A DNA stretch of 64,000 nucleotides, from contig NZ_LMHC01000012.1 of the NCBI RefSeq assembly GCF_001427665.1, forward strand, positions 125,223 through 189,222. The letters are read 5' to 3'. This DNA is from Caulobacter sp. Root655 (GTDB lineage: Bacteria; Pseudomonadota; Alphaproteobacteria; Caulobacterales; Caulobacteraceae). Positions 17,748 to 26,349 of this stretch are shown piece by piece. The number at the start of each line of letters is the position of its first letter. Position 1 is the first letter of the stretch. Position numbers and translations under genes: made by a program. The notes beneath the pieces are model-generated. The model was not told where the DNA came from, made no database searches, and saw nothing but the letters and a program-made list of their open reading frames with translations.

Positions 17748-19094
17748 ATGATCCGCCTGCGCACCCGCCTGTTCATCCCCCGCCAGATCAAGCGCTGGCT
17801 GCCGACCTCGCTGTTCGGGCGCTCGCTGCTGATCATCGTCCTGCCGGTGGCGGTAATGCAGATCGCCGTCACCTGGGCGTTCTTCGACGCCCATTGGGAG
17901 ACCGTCACCAGCCGCCTGTCCGAGGGCCTGGCCGGCGACGTGGCCTGGGCGGTGGAGACCTATAACGACGACCCGTCGCCGGCCGCGCTCGACAAGATGG
18001 CGCAGCGGGCCGAGGACTCGATGTCGCTGTCGATCGCCCTGCAGAAGGGCCGCAAACTGCCGACCGGCCAGCGACCGTCGCTCTTCGCCTCCCTGGACCG
18101 CTCGCTGCGCATCGCCCTGGACGACCGGCTGGACGCGCCGTTCTGGTTCGACACCACCCGCTATCCCGGCCACGTCGACATCCGCGTGCAGGTCAAGGAA
18201 GGCGTGCTGCGGATCATCGCCCCGCGCGACCGGGCCTTCGCCACCCAGGGCCACATCTTCATCCTGTGGATGGTGGTGGCGACCCTGCTGCTGACCGCGG
18301 TGGCCATCCTGTTCATCCGCAACCAGGTGCGGGCTATCGAGCGCCTGGCCGACGCCGCCGACGCCTTCGGGCGCGGCATCGACCAGGCCGCCTTCAAGCC
18401 GCATGGGGCCCGCGAGGTGCGCATGGCGGCCCAGGCCTTCCTGGCCATGAAGGAGCGCATCCAGCGCCATATCGAGCAGCGCACGGCCCTGCTGGCCTCG
18501 GTCAGCCACGACCTGCGCACGCCCCTGACCCGCCTGAAGCTGGAACTGGCCCTGGCCGAGCCCGACGCCCAGGTCCAGGCCATGCAGCGCGACCTCTCCG
18601 AGATGGAGCACATGATCGACGAGTACCTGTCGTTCGCCCGGGGCGAAGGCGGCGAGGCGACGCGCGAGGTCATGCTGAGGCCGCTGATCGAGGAGGTCTG
18701 CGAGGGGGCGTCCCGGGCCGGGGCGCGCATCGAGCTGGCGATCGGCGACGATCTTTCAGCCATCTTGCGGCCCCAGGCCTTCAAGCGGGCGCTGGCCAAC
18801 CTGATCGACAACGCCGCCGCCCATGGCGAGACCGTGCGGGTGTCGTCCATGGCCCGGCCGAGCGGCGGGGTGTGGATCTTCGTCGACGACGACGGCCCCG
18901 GCATCCCCGACGCGCTCCACGAAGAGGCCTTCCGCCCGTTCAACCGCCTGGACGAGTCGCGCAACCAGAACGAAAAGGGCGTCGGCCTGGGCCTGGCCAT
19001 CGCCCGCGACATGGCCCGGGGCCTGGGCGGCGACCTGACCCTGGAGCGCTCGCCGATGGGCGGGCTGCGGGCGGTGCTGCGGTTGCCGGGATAG
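17748..19094 (+). CDS. EnvZ-type sensor histidine kinase
   Basis: 448 aa. Transmembrane segments at about 25-45 and 168-190 enclose a periplasmic sensor of about 120 aa. HAMP (about 190-240), H-box SVSHDLRTPLTRLKLEL (His about 253) and an HATPase domain with NLIDNAA, DDDGPGIP and GVGLGLAIARDMA follow. It phosphorylates the response regulator encoded just upstream. GGAGG 6 nt before the ATG lies in the adjoining repeat. The stimulus is unknown; EnvZ-like layout suggests envelope or osmotic sensing. Confidence 0.92.
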   Translation: MIRLRTRLFIPRQIKRWLPTSLFGRSLLIIVLPVAVMQIAVTWAFFDAHWETVTSRLSEGLAGDVAWAVETYNDDPSPAALDKMAQRAEDSMSLSIALQKGRKLPTGQRPSLFASLDRSLRIALDDRLDAPFWFDTTRYPGHVDIRVQVKEGVLRIIAPRDRAFATQGHIFILWMVVATLLLTAVAILFIRNQVRAIERLADAADAFGRGIDQAAFKPHGAREVRMAAQAFLAMKERIQRHIEQRTALLASVSHDLRTPLTRLKLELALAEPDAQVQAMQRDLSEMEHMIDEYLSFARGEGGEATREVMLRPLIEEVCEGASRAGARIELAIGDDLSAILRPQAFKRALANLIDNAAAHGETVRVSSMARPSGGVWIFVDDDGPGIPDALHEEAFRPFNRLDESRNQNEKGVGLGLAIARDMARGLGGDLTLERSPMGGLRAVLRLPG

Positions 19095-19109
19095 TTTCGG
19101 GATGCGATC

Positions 19110-19135
19110 GGGGACACGCGCATGCGTGTGCCCCC
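19110..19135. repeat. Degenerate GCATGC-centred palindrome, copy 3
   Basis: GGGGACACGCGCATGCGTGT followed by GCCCCC; imperfect version of the 26-bp palindrome. It lies between the convergent kinase and small secreted-protein genes. Confidence 0.65.
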
Positions 19136-19143
19136 GGCCCCGG

Positions 19144-19491
19144 CTAGTCGTCGATATAGACGTAGACCGCGCTCTCGGTGTCGGGCGCCACGTCGCAGGT
19201 CGCGTTGCCGGCGACGACGATCGGCTTGCCCGTGGCGTTGGCCGACAGGATCAGGGCCAGGAGCGACTGTCCGGCCGGCGTCGTGCTGCTGAACGCCCAC
19301 CGCCTGGGCATTCCCGTGCTGCAGGCCGGCTGGGCGGTTCGGACGCCCCTCTGCCAGAAGTAGACGGTGCCGTAGATGGTGACCGTGATGTTATACACCG
19401 TGCCGGACTGCCCGGTGGAGGCCTGGGCGGCGGAGCCGGTCATCAGCGCGAACGCCAGGGCGGCAGCCGTCATCGAGGTCGAAAGCTTCAT
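19144..19491 (-). CDS. Small secreted hypothetical protein
   Basis: 115 aa from the second Met (MKLSTSMTAAALAFALM), which gives a clean signal peptide ending about AQA-S. An alternative start lies 15 nt upstream. The mature part is beta-rich (TVYNITVTIYGTVYF) with two Cys (PACSTG and ATCDV) that could form a disulfide. I do not recognise a family. Confidence 0.65.
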   Translation of the reverse strand: MKLSTSMTAAALAFALMTGSAAQASTGQSGTVYNITVTIYGTVYFWQRGVRTAQPACSTGMPRRWAFSSTTPAGQSLLALILSANATGKPIVVAGNATCDVAPDTESAVYVYIDD

Positions 19492-19695
19492 CGGCGCCGT
19501 TCCCATTGGATTCGAAGAGGGCGGCGAGACCCGCGCCGTGATCGAACCTTAGCCATGGGCACAACCCAAGGTCAACGCGCCGCGCAAGCCTTCAGGGCGA
19601 ACAGCGCCAGCCTCGCAAACAGGGCACGCTCCTTCACGACGAGGCGCGCCGCCCGATCAACGCCGTGAGATGAACTGGCGCTCCCGCCCCACTTC

Positions 19696-21237
19696 CTACC
19701 GCATCGCCGCCTCGATGAAGCGCGGCCCCGGCGTGCCCATCGCGCGCGCCATGGCCGCGTCGAACGCCTCCGCCGTCTCGACCCGCTCGGCGGGCAGGCC
19801 CAGGCCCCCGGCCACCGCGATCCAGTCGATGCGCGGGTCCGACAGGTCCAGCAGCCGCGACGCCGCCGGGCCGGGCTCGCCGCCGCCGGTGCGGCCCATC
19901 TCGATGCCGAGGATGCGGTAGGCGTGGTTGGCGAACACCACCACCGTGACGTCCAGCTGCTCGCGGGCGATCGTCCACAGGCCCTGAACCGTGTACATTC
20001 CCGCCCCGTCGCCGGTCAGGGCCAGGACCTTGCGGTCGGGACAGGCCACGGCCGCGCCGATCGCCAGCGGTATGCCCTGGCCGATCGCCCCGCCGGTCAG
20101 GGACAGCCAGTCATGGCGCCGGGCGCTCTTGGTCTGGGTGAAGATCGGCAGGCCGGCGGTCACCGCGTCGTCCGAGATGACCGCGCCGGCCGGCATGTGG
20201 CGGGCGATCGACGCGCCCATCGCCCAGGCGTCCAGCTTTCCGGCGGGGGCCGGCGGCGGGGCGTAGGGCTCGACCGCGCCGGTCGCCGGCGCGCCCAGGG
20301 CGTCGGCCAGGGCGTCGAGCGCCGCCGCCGCGCCGGTTCCCCGGTCGCTCAGGGTCAGGGTCGCGCAGCCCTCCGGGACCAGCACGCTGGGCCGGTCGGG
20401 ATAGGCGAAGAAGGCCACCGGCTCCACCGTGGCGCACAGCACCATCAGGTCGACGCCGTCCAGGTCCTTCAGCGCGGCCTCGCCGAAATAGGGCAGCTTG
20501 TCGGGCCGGAAGCGGCCCTCGCCCCGGGCCTGGCGGGCGGTGAAGGTGTCGGTCAGCACGCGGACGCCGGCGGCCGCCAGCCGTCCGGCGGCGGCGATCC
20601 CGGCCTCGCCGCAGGCCCCGCCGCCCAGCAGCAGCACGGGCTTGGCGGCGGCCTTGATGGCCCGGGCCGCCGCCGCGACCGCCACCGGGTCCGGGGCGCG
20701 CGGGCGGGGCGGTTCGACCACCGGACCGCGAGCATTGGTCAGGTTCCAGGCGCTGTCGGCCGGCAGGATCAGGCAGGCGTTGCCGCCCGGCGCGCCGAAG
20801 CTGGCGGCCACCGCCTCGGCGGCCAGCGGCCCCACCGCGTCGGCGCTGTCGGCCGACCCGACCCACAGCGAATTGGGCCTGGCGAGGGCGGCGATGTCGG
20901 AATTGAGCGGGGCGTCGTACTGGCGATGGTCGACGGCATGGTCGCCGATCACGTTGACGATCGGGGTGAAGGCGCGCCGGGCGTTGTGCAGGTTGGCCGC
21001 GCCGTTGGCGTAGCCGGGGCCCAGGTGCAGCAGGGTGCAGGCCGGCGTCCCGGTCATCCGCCCATAGCCGTCGGCCGCCCCGGTCGCCACCCCCTCGAAC
21101 AGGCACAGGATCGAGCGCATGCGCGGCTCGCGGTCCAGGGCCGCGACGAACTGCATCTCGCTGGTGCCGGGATTGGCGAAACAGGCGGTGACGCCGTTGT
21201 CGGCCAGGGTGGTGATCAGGGCGTCGGCGCCGTTCAT
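19696..21237 (-). CDS. ThDP-dependent acetolactate-synthase-like enzyme
   Basis: 513 aa. An N-terminal PYR domain with the catalytic Glu region (CLFEGVATGAADGYGRM), a central domain, and a C-terminal PP domain with GDGAGMYTVQGLWTIAREQL and a downstream Asn region for ThDP-Mg binding. It lacks a small-subunit partner and resembles the benzoylformate-decarboxylase/IlvX-like branch more than IlvB. ATG with GGAAAA upstream is preferred; a TTG 12 nt earlier is in frame. It is downstream of a feruloyl-CoA-synthase-like gene on the same strand, so decarboxylation of an aromatic 2-oxo acid is possible but unproven. Confidence 0.82.
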   Translation of the reverse strand: MNGADALITTLADNGVTACFANPGTSEMQFVAALDREPRMRSILCLFEGVATGAADGYGRMTGTPACTLLHLGPGYANGAANLHNARRAFTPIVNVIGDHAVDHRQYDAPLNSDIAALARPNSLWVGSADSADAVGPLAAEAVAASFGAPGGNACLILPADSAWNLTNARGPVVEPPRPRAPDPVAVAAAARAIKAAAKPVLLLGGGACGEAGIAAAGRLAAAGVRVLTDTFTARQARGEGRFRPDKLPYFGEAALKDLDGVDLMVLCATVEPVAFFAYPDRPSVLVPEGCATLTLSDRGTGAAAALDALADALGAPATGAVEPYAPPPAPAGKLDAWAMGASIARHMPAGAVISDDAVTAGLPIFTQTKSARRHDWLSLTGGAIGQGIPLAIGAAVACPDRKVLALTGDGAGMYTVQGLWTIAREQLDVTVVVFANHAYRILGIEMGRTGGGEPGPAASRLLDLSDPRIDWIAVAGGLGLPAERVETAEAFDAAMARAMGTPGPRFIEAAMR

Positions 21238-21272
21238 GTAATTTTCCAATCGCTACCTACCCGCTCCCCAAC

Positions 21273-21379
21273 GGTTGTCATCCCGGCCGTAGCGAAGCGA
21301 AGAGCCGGGACCCAGGGGCAACCGCAATGCGCCGGCCCCTGGGTCCCGGACAGCGCTACGCGCTTCCGGGATGACAACC
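21273..21379. repeat. REP-like inverted repeat, 'TCATCCCGG' family
   Basis: Arms GGTTGTCATCCCGG and CCGGGATGACAACC, with inner GGGACCCAGGGG / CCCCTGGGTCCC. It separates the CoA ligase and ThDP-enzyme genes. The right end reaches the ligase stop codon. Confidence 0.9.
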
Positions 21380-23190
21380 TATGAGAATACGAGAACATCC
21401 TCGTCCGGCGTCTCGGCGAACAACCGCGCCAGCTCCGCCGGTCGCCGGTCGCGCGCCAGGGCCTGGTTGATGTAGCCCTTGTCGGTCAGCTCGCCGCTGG
21501 CCGCGTCGGGCGCGCCGTCGAGGATCAGGGCCCGAGCCACCCGGCCGCCGCCCTTGGCCGTGGCGTTCAGCCGTTCGAGCCCCACTTCGATCGCCTTCCG
21601 CACCGTCGCCGGGTCACCCAGCAGCAGGCCGGCCTTTGGGTCGAGGAACAGCATCAGGCCCACCCCGTCCCGGCCTTCGCCGCAGACCACCGCGTCGGAC
21701 ACCACGCCGCCAATCGCCGAAACCGCCGCCACCCGCAGCGCCCCGGCCGCGACGAACGTGCCGCTGGCCAGCTTGAAGTTCTCGACCAGTCGGCCGTCGA
21801 ACACCAGGCCCGCCGAGGGATCGGCCGGGTCGGCCAGTCGCGCCGCGTCGCCCAGCCGATAGAAGCCCTCTTCGTCGAAGGCCTCGGCGGAGGCCTCCGG
21901 CATGTCCAGATAGCCCGGCGAGACCTGCGGCCCCTTCACCCGAATCTCGAACTTGTCTCCCCCTCTCTCGCTTGGGGCGGGAACCAGCTTCACGGAGGTC
22001 CCCGGGGTCGGCAGGCCGATCATGCCGGAGCGGGCGTTGAGCCAATGGATGTTGCAGGCGGTCGGGCCCGTCTCGGTGGCCCCGTAGCCGGCCGCGAAGG
22101 TCACCCGGTGGCCGATGGTGCGCGCCGCCACGGCCTGGACGCGGTCGAGGATGCTCTGGGCCATCGAGGCGCCGCCGTACTGCAGCACCCGCACCCGTTC
22201 GAAGAACTTCCGCGCCAGGGCCTCGTCGCGCTCCAGCTCGCCGACCAGCATCCCCCAGCCGGCCGGGACCATGTTGTGGTAGGTCGTCGCCACCTCACGC
22301 AGGTTGCGCACCGTCTCGTCGAACTTGCCAGCCAGCGGCTGGCCAGCATCAATGTAAAGACTCCCGCCCCGGTGCAGCACCATGTGCAGGATGGCGTTGG
22401 CCCCCAGGCTGTGGCTCCAGGGCGCGGAATTGACCAGCACCGGCGGATCGGGGTCGTCGTAGCAGGCGGCGATCTGGGCGGCGTTGAGGGCGATGTTGGC
22501 GTGGGTGCAGATCACCGCCTTGGGCTGGCCGGTCGAACCGGAGGTCAGCAGCAGCTTGGCGGGGTCGGAGGGCCGGCAGACGGCGGCGGCGGGATGCGAG
22601 TCCTGGAGGGCCTCGAACCTCACGTCGCCCGGCCGGGCGTTGCGGCTGGCCACCACCGGCAGGCCGGCCAGGAACGGCGCGGCCAGGGCGTCGCCGAACG
22701 CCTCGGCGTCGTCGACATAGACCGCGACCGGCTTCAGCCGCTCGACGGCGAAGGCCAGGCGGGTCAGGTCGGCGCCCTTCAGCCCGTACTGCGGCGAGAC
22801 CGGCGAGATCGCCGCGCCCAGGCTCATGGCCGCATAGCCGATCAGGGCGTGGTCGACGCCGTTGCGGGCCAGGATCAGCAGGCATTGGCCGCGCGCCAGG
22901 CCCAGGGCCGAGAGGCCGCCGGCCAGAGCCGAGACCCGCCGCGCCGCCTCGCCATAGGTGACCGTCCGCCAGCCGCCTCCCTCGTTCTCGGGGGAGCGTT
23001 CGGCCAGCCAGATCCGATTGGGCGCCTGCGCCGCCCAGCGGGCCAGGGGCGCGGTCACGGTCTGGATGGTGTTGGAATAGGGGGTCGGATTGCGCAGGAC
23101 CAGGACGTCGCCACGGCCTTCCACCTCCAGCGCGCGGGGCGCGTAGCGGGCGTCGCGAAACGGCGCGTGGGTTTCTGAAGTCCCATCCAT
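21379..23190 (-). CDS. Feruloyl-CoA synthase-type acyl-CoA ligase, second copy
   Basis: 603 aa, paralogue of the ligase at 7232-9094. Adenylation motif LLTSGSTGQPKAV lies near 220, with YGATETGP, GDAARLADPADPSAGLVFDGR and the shared C-terminus ELTDKGYINQALARDRRP. The start at MDGTSETHAPF was chosen because the upstream in-frame stretch (to 23331) translates a repeat element. No good SD is visible. The two ligases probably act on related aromatic or long-chain acids. Confidence 0.82.
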   Translation of the reverse strand: MDGTSETHAPFRDARYAPRALEVEGRGDVLVLRNPTPYSNTIQTVTAPLARWAAQAPNRIWLAERSPENEGGGWRTVTYGEAARRVSALAGGLSALGLARGQCLLILARNGVDHALIGYAAMSLGAAISPVSPQYGLKGADLTRLAFAVERLKPVAVYVDDAEAFGDALAAPFLAGLPVVASRNARPGDVRFEALQDSHPAAAVCRPSDPAKLLLTSGSTGQPKAVICTHANIALNAAQIAACYDDPDPPVLVNSAPWSHSLGANAILHMVLHRGGSLYIDAGQPLAGKFDETVRNLREVATTYHNMVPAGWGMLVGELERDEALARKFFERVRVLQYGGASMAQSILDRVQAVAARTIGHRVTFAAGYGATETGPTACNIHWLNARSGMIGLPTPGTSVKLVPAPSERGGDKFEIRVKGPQVSPGYLDMPEASAEAFDEEGFYRLGDAARLADPADPSAGLVFDGRLVENFKLASGTFVAAGALRVAAVSAIGGVVSDAVVCGEGRDGVGLMLFLDPKAGLLLGDPATVRKAIEVGLERLNATAKGGGRVARALILDGAPDAASGELTDKGYINQALARDRRPAELARLFAETPDEDVLVFS

Positions 23191-23233
23191 GGGGGGAATG
23201 TTAACCGGACTTGGGTGGGACGCAATCGCCAGA

Positions 23234-23365
23234 TCCTCCCCCTCTGGGGGAGGTGTCGGCGAAGCCGACGGTGGGGGGAGCAACACGACGTCAGCCCAAT
23301 CCTGGATCGAAGACCCTAAAACTCCCCCCACCGGCCTTCGGCCGCCTCCCCCACAGGGGGAGGAC
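23234..23365. repeat. Palindromic repeat, 'CTCCCCCT' family, copy B
   Basis: Arms GATCCTCCCCCTCTGGGGGA and TCCCCCACAGGGGGAGGACC with inner GTCGGCGAAGCCGACGGTGG / CCACCGGCCTTCGGCCGCC. It lies upstream of the second CoA ligase and ends at the stop of the dihydroorotase-type gene. Confidence 0.9.
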
Positions 23366-23368
23366 CGA

Positions 23369-24703
23369 TCACCCCGCCAGCGTCTCCAGGAACCGCACCG
23401 GCGCGCCCGTCCCTTCCGCCACGATCTCGTCGTCCCGCATCACCACCGTCCCCCGGACGATGGTCGCCACCGGCCAGGCCTTGGCCTCGAAGCCGTCGAA
23501 CGGGGTCCAGCCCGAGCGGGTGGCCATCCAGTCGTGGGTGATCACCCGCCTGGCCTTCATGTCGACGATGGTGAAGTCGGCGTCGAAGCCCTCGGCGATG
23601 CGACCCTTGTCGGCCAGGCCGAACACTCGGTTCACGCCGTGGCTGGTCAGGTCGACGAAGCGTTCCAGGCTCAGCCTGCCATCCACCACATGCGTCAGCA
23701 TGATGGGAACCAGCGTCTGGACGCCGGGCATGCCCGAGGGCGAGGCCGGATAGGGCCGGGCCTTTTCCTCGCGGGTGTGGGGGGCGTGGTCGCTGCCCAG
23801 CACGTCGGCGATGCCGGTCTCGATGCCGCGCCACACCCCGGCCACGTGTTCGGCCGAGCGGATCGGCGGGTTCATCTGGGCGAAGCCCTTCAGCCGCTCA
23901 TAGGCCTCGGGCGCGACCAGGGTCAGGTGCTGGGGGGTGACCTCGACGCTGGCCACGTCCTTGTTCTTGGCCAGGAAGTCGATCTCCTGGTGGGTGGTGA
24001 CGTGCAGCACGTGGATGCGCTTGCCCAGGCGCTTGGCGATGCCCACCAGCCGATGGGTCGACTGCAGGGCGGCCTGGGCGTCGCGGACCTCCGGATGGCT
24101 GGTCCAGTCGCCGGGGCGAGCCAGCGAGCGGCGCTCGGCCAGGCGGTATTCGTCCTCGGAATGGAAGGCGGCGCGGCGGTTGACGTGCCGCAGCACGTTC
24201 TCGACGCCCTCGTCGTCCTGGACCAGCAGGGTCCCGGTCGAGGCGCCCATGAACACCTTGATGCCGCAGCAGCCGGGCAGGCGCTCCAGCTCGCCCAGGA
24301 ACGTCGCGTTCTCGTGGGTGCCGCCCACATAGAAGGCGTGGTCGGTGTGCATGCGGCCCTTGGCGCGGGCCAGCTTGTCGGCCAGGGCGTCGGGGTCGGT
24401 GGTGGTCGGCTCGGTGTTGGGCATCTCGAACACCGCCACCACCCCGCCCAGGGCCGCGCCGCGCGAGCCGCTCTCCAGGTCTTCCTTCCACTCCAGGCCG
24501 GGCTCGCGGAAGTGGACCTGGCTGTCGATGACGCCGGGCAGCACGGTCAGGCCGGTGGCGTCGAACACCTCGCCGGCCGAGGCCTGAGACAGGTCGCCGA
24601 TGGCGACGATCTTGCCGCCCCGGACGCCGATGTCGGTGAAGCCGCGTCCCGCGTGGTTGACCACCTCGCCGCCGCGCACGATCAGGTCGAAGGTCTGGGT
24701 CAT
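23369..24703 (-). CDS. pyrC: Dihydroorotase-type amidohydrolase (class I)
   Basis: 444 aa metal-dependent hydrolase. Metal ligands are visible in DSQVHFREPG, the carboxylated-Lys region CGIKVFMGAS, HVLHVTTHQE and GSDHAPHT. It fits class I dihydroorotases (carbamoyl-aspartate to dihydroorotate in pyrimidine synthesis); hydantoinase or allantoinase activity is a weaker alternative. No pyrB is adjacent. AGGAAC precedes the ATG. Confidence 0.82.
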   Translation of the reverse strand: MTQTFDLIVRGGEVVNHAGRGFTDIGVRGGKIVAIGDLSQASAGEVFDATGLTVLPGVIDSQVHFREPGLEWKEDLESGSRGAALGGVVAVFEMPNTEPTTTDPDALADKLARAKGRMHTDHAFYVGGTHENATFLGELERLPGCCGIKVFMGASTGTLLVQDDEGVENVLRHVNRRAAFHSEDEYRLAERRSLARPGDWTSHPEVRDAQAALQSTHRLVGIAKRLGKRIHVLHVTTHQEIDFLAKNKDVASVEVTPQHLTLVAPEAYERLKGFAQMNPPIRSAEHVAGVWRGIETGIADVLGSDHAPHTREEKARPYPASPSGMPGVQTLVPIMLTHVVDGRLSLERFVDLTSHGVNRVFGLADKGRIAEGFDADFTIVDMKARRVITHDWMATRSGWTPFDGFEAKAWPVATIVRGTVVMRDDEIVAEGTGAPVRFLETLAG

Positions 24704-24795
24704 GGGGCGGTTCCTGCCGGACACTGGGGGGAGGGTTGGGGGCGGTCTAGGTCCGGGTTGCCTATCAGGCAACCCCCGCGTCAACAAACCTCCGT

Positions 24796-24865
24796 CATCC
24801 CCCGACTTGTTCGGGGGACCCAAGCCACGCCGGCCAAGTCAGCTTGGGTCCCCCGGTTAAAGGGA
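24796..24865. repeat. Short inverted repeat, 'CCCCCGA' type
   Basis: TCCCCCGACTTGTTCGGGGG, then GACCCAAGC, and the inverse GCTTGGGTCCCCCGG on the right. It stands in the gap between the pyrC-type gene and the next REP element. Confidence 0.7.
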
Positions 24866-24891
24866 GAGCGCTATCGCATATGACCAAAAAC

Positions 24892-24996
24892 GGTTGTCAT
24901 CCCGGACGAGCGCGTAGCGCGAAGATCCGGGACCGACGCGTGAACTCGGCGCTTCCGGCGGTCCCGGATCTGCGCTTCGCTTGTCCGGGATGACAG
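24892..24996. repeat. REP-like inverted repeat, 'TCATCCCGG' family
   Basis: GGTTGTCATCCCGGACGAGC on the left and TTGTCCGGGATGACAGC on the right, with inner GATCCGGGACCG / GGTCCCGGATC. It lies between the pyrC-type gene and the heptosyltransferase 3' end. Confidence 0.88.
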
Positions 24997-25054
24997 CTTT
25001 CTTCGCAGCGAATCCATATGTGATAGCCCCGCATTAGAGCAGGGATGACGGATT

Positions 25055-26239
25055 TTAGGGGCGATCCGCCTCGATCGGCGGTTCGGCGGGTTGATGGTCG
25101 GCGTCAGGCTCGGCGACATCCTCGACCACCGGATAGAGCTCCGGCGTGGTCGCCGCATCCTCCACCGCCAGCTCGGCGGCGTCTTCCTCGACAGGCTGGG
25201 GCTCGACGGCCAGCGCCGCCTGCGCCTCCGCCACAGCTCCCGCCCTCACCTGCGCCAGCAGCTCCTTGGCCGCTCGCACCACCGTCGCCACCGGCAGGTC
25301 GCTCATGTGGCGGATGGCCTGCGACAGGTCGGGATCCACCGCCAGGAACTGGTCCAGCGTGCGCGGGCCGCGCACCGCCCGGGTGCGTTCGCCCCACGGC
25401 GCGTAGCGGCGCTCGTCGGAGGGGCCGAACAGGCCGATCGTGGGAATGCCGGCGGCGGCGGCGATGTGCATCAGGCCGCTGTCGTTGCCGATGAACAGGT
25501 CGGCGCGCTTCAGGGCGGCATAGGCGGTCAGCAGGTCGACCTTGCCCGTCAGGTCCACATAGCGACCGCGGGCCGAGGCCATGCGCAGCTCCTCGACCAT
25601 CCGGCTGTCGCCCGGCCCGCCCATGATCAGCAACCGGCCGCCGGCCAGCGGCCCCTGCGGACCCAGCATCTGGGCGGCGGTCTGGGCGAAGCGCTCGATC
25701 GGCCAGATCTTGCCCACCCAGTTGGAGGCGGGGCCGACGGCCAGGATCGGCCCGTCCGGCTCGCCCCCACCTGCTCGATCTGGGCGCGGGGCCAGCATCT
25801 GGTCGGCCAGGGCCTGGACCTCGGGGGTGATGTAGAGGTGCGGACTGGGCGGGTCGCCCTCCAGCTTCAGCACCCGGGCGGCGTCGATCACCTTGTGGAC
25901 CGGCTCGCCCAGCGCCTTCTTCCAGATCGCCCGCTTCTCGCGGCGCAGGAAGAGGGCGGTGCCGGAACCGCGCAGGTCGACGACCAGGCCCCATTTGCGG
26001 TGGCGCACCTGGTTCCACAGCTTGAACCAGTGGCCCTTGCCCTTGCCCTTCTCCATGACGATCACCCGGTCGAGACCGGGCACATGGGCGAACAGGGGCG
26101 CGGCCAGGGGGCCGGCGACGATAGTGAAGCGGGCGTTGGGGATCTGGTCGGCCAGGAACCTGATCAGGCCGGACGACAGCACGGCGTCGCCGATACGCGT
26201 GGCGGTGATGAAGAGAATCGGGAAGGCCCGCTGTGTCAT
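25055..26239 (-). CDS. Glycosyltransferase family 9 (heptosyltransferase-like)
   Basis: 394 aa. Start MTQRAFPILFITATRIGDAVLSS, the GT9 N-terminal signature; ADLFIGNDSGLMHIAAAAGIPTIGLFGPS and the following WG form the sugar-nucleotide site. These enzymes add heptose to lipopolysaccharide core. After about residue 335 there is an acidic, Ala/Glu/Pro-rich tail of about 60 residues with no catalytic motifs, which is unusual for GT9. It is divergent from ygfZ. Confidence 0.85.
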   Translation of the reverse strand: MTQRAFPILFITATRIGDAVLSSGLIRFLADQIPNARFTIVAGPLAAPLFAHVPGLDRVIVMEKGKGKGHWFKLWNQVRHRKWGLVVDLRGSGTALFLRREKRAIWKKALGEPVHKVIDAARVLKLEGDPPSPHLYITPEVQALADQMLAPRPDRAGGGEPDGPILAVGPASNWVGKIWPIERFAQTAAQMLGPQGPLAGGRLLIMGGPGDSRMVEELRMASARGRYVDLTGKVDLLTAYAALKRADLFIGNDSGLMHIAAAAGIPTIGLFGPSDERRYAPWGERTRAVRGPRTLDQFLAVDPDLSQAIRHMSDLPVATVVRAAKELLAQVRAGAVAEAQAALAVEPQPVEEDAAELAVEDAATTPELYPVVEDVAEPDADHQPAEPPIEADRP

Positions 26240-26349
26240 CGGCGAATGTATAAAGCCTGTGGCGAGTCGGCGCATCCCTCGATAACAGCTCAGCTTTCTA
26301 TGGATCGAGGGACTGGCGCGACCGCGTCCTTCGCGCCACATGTGCAGGC

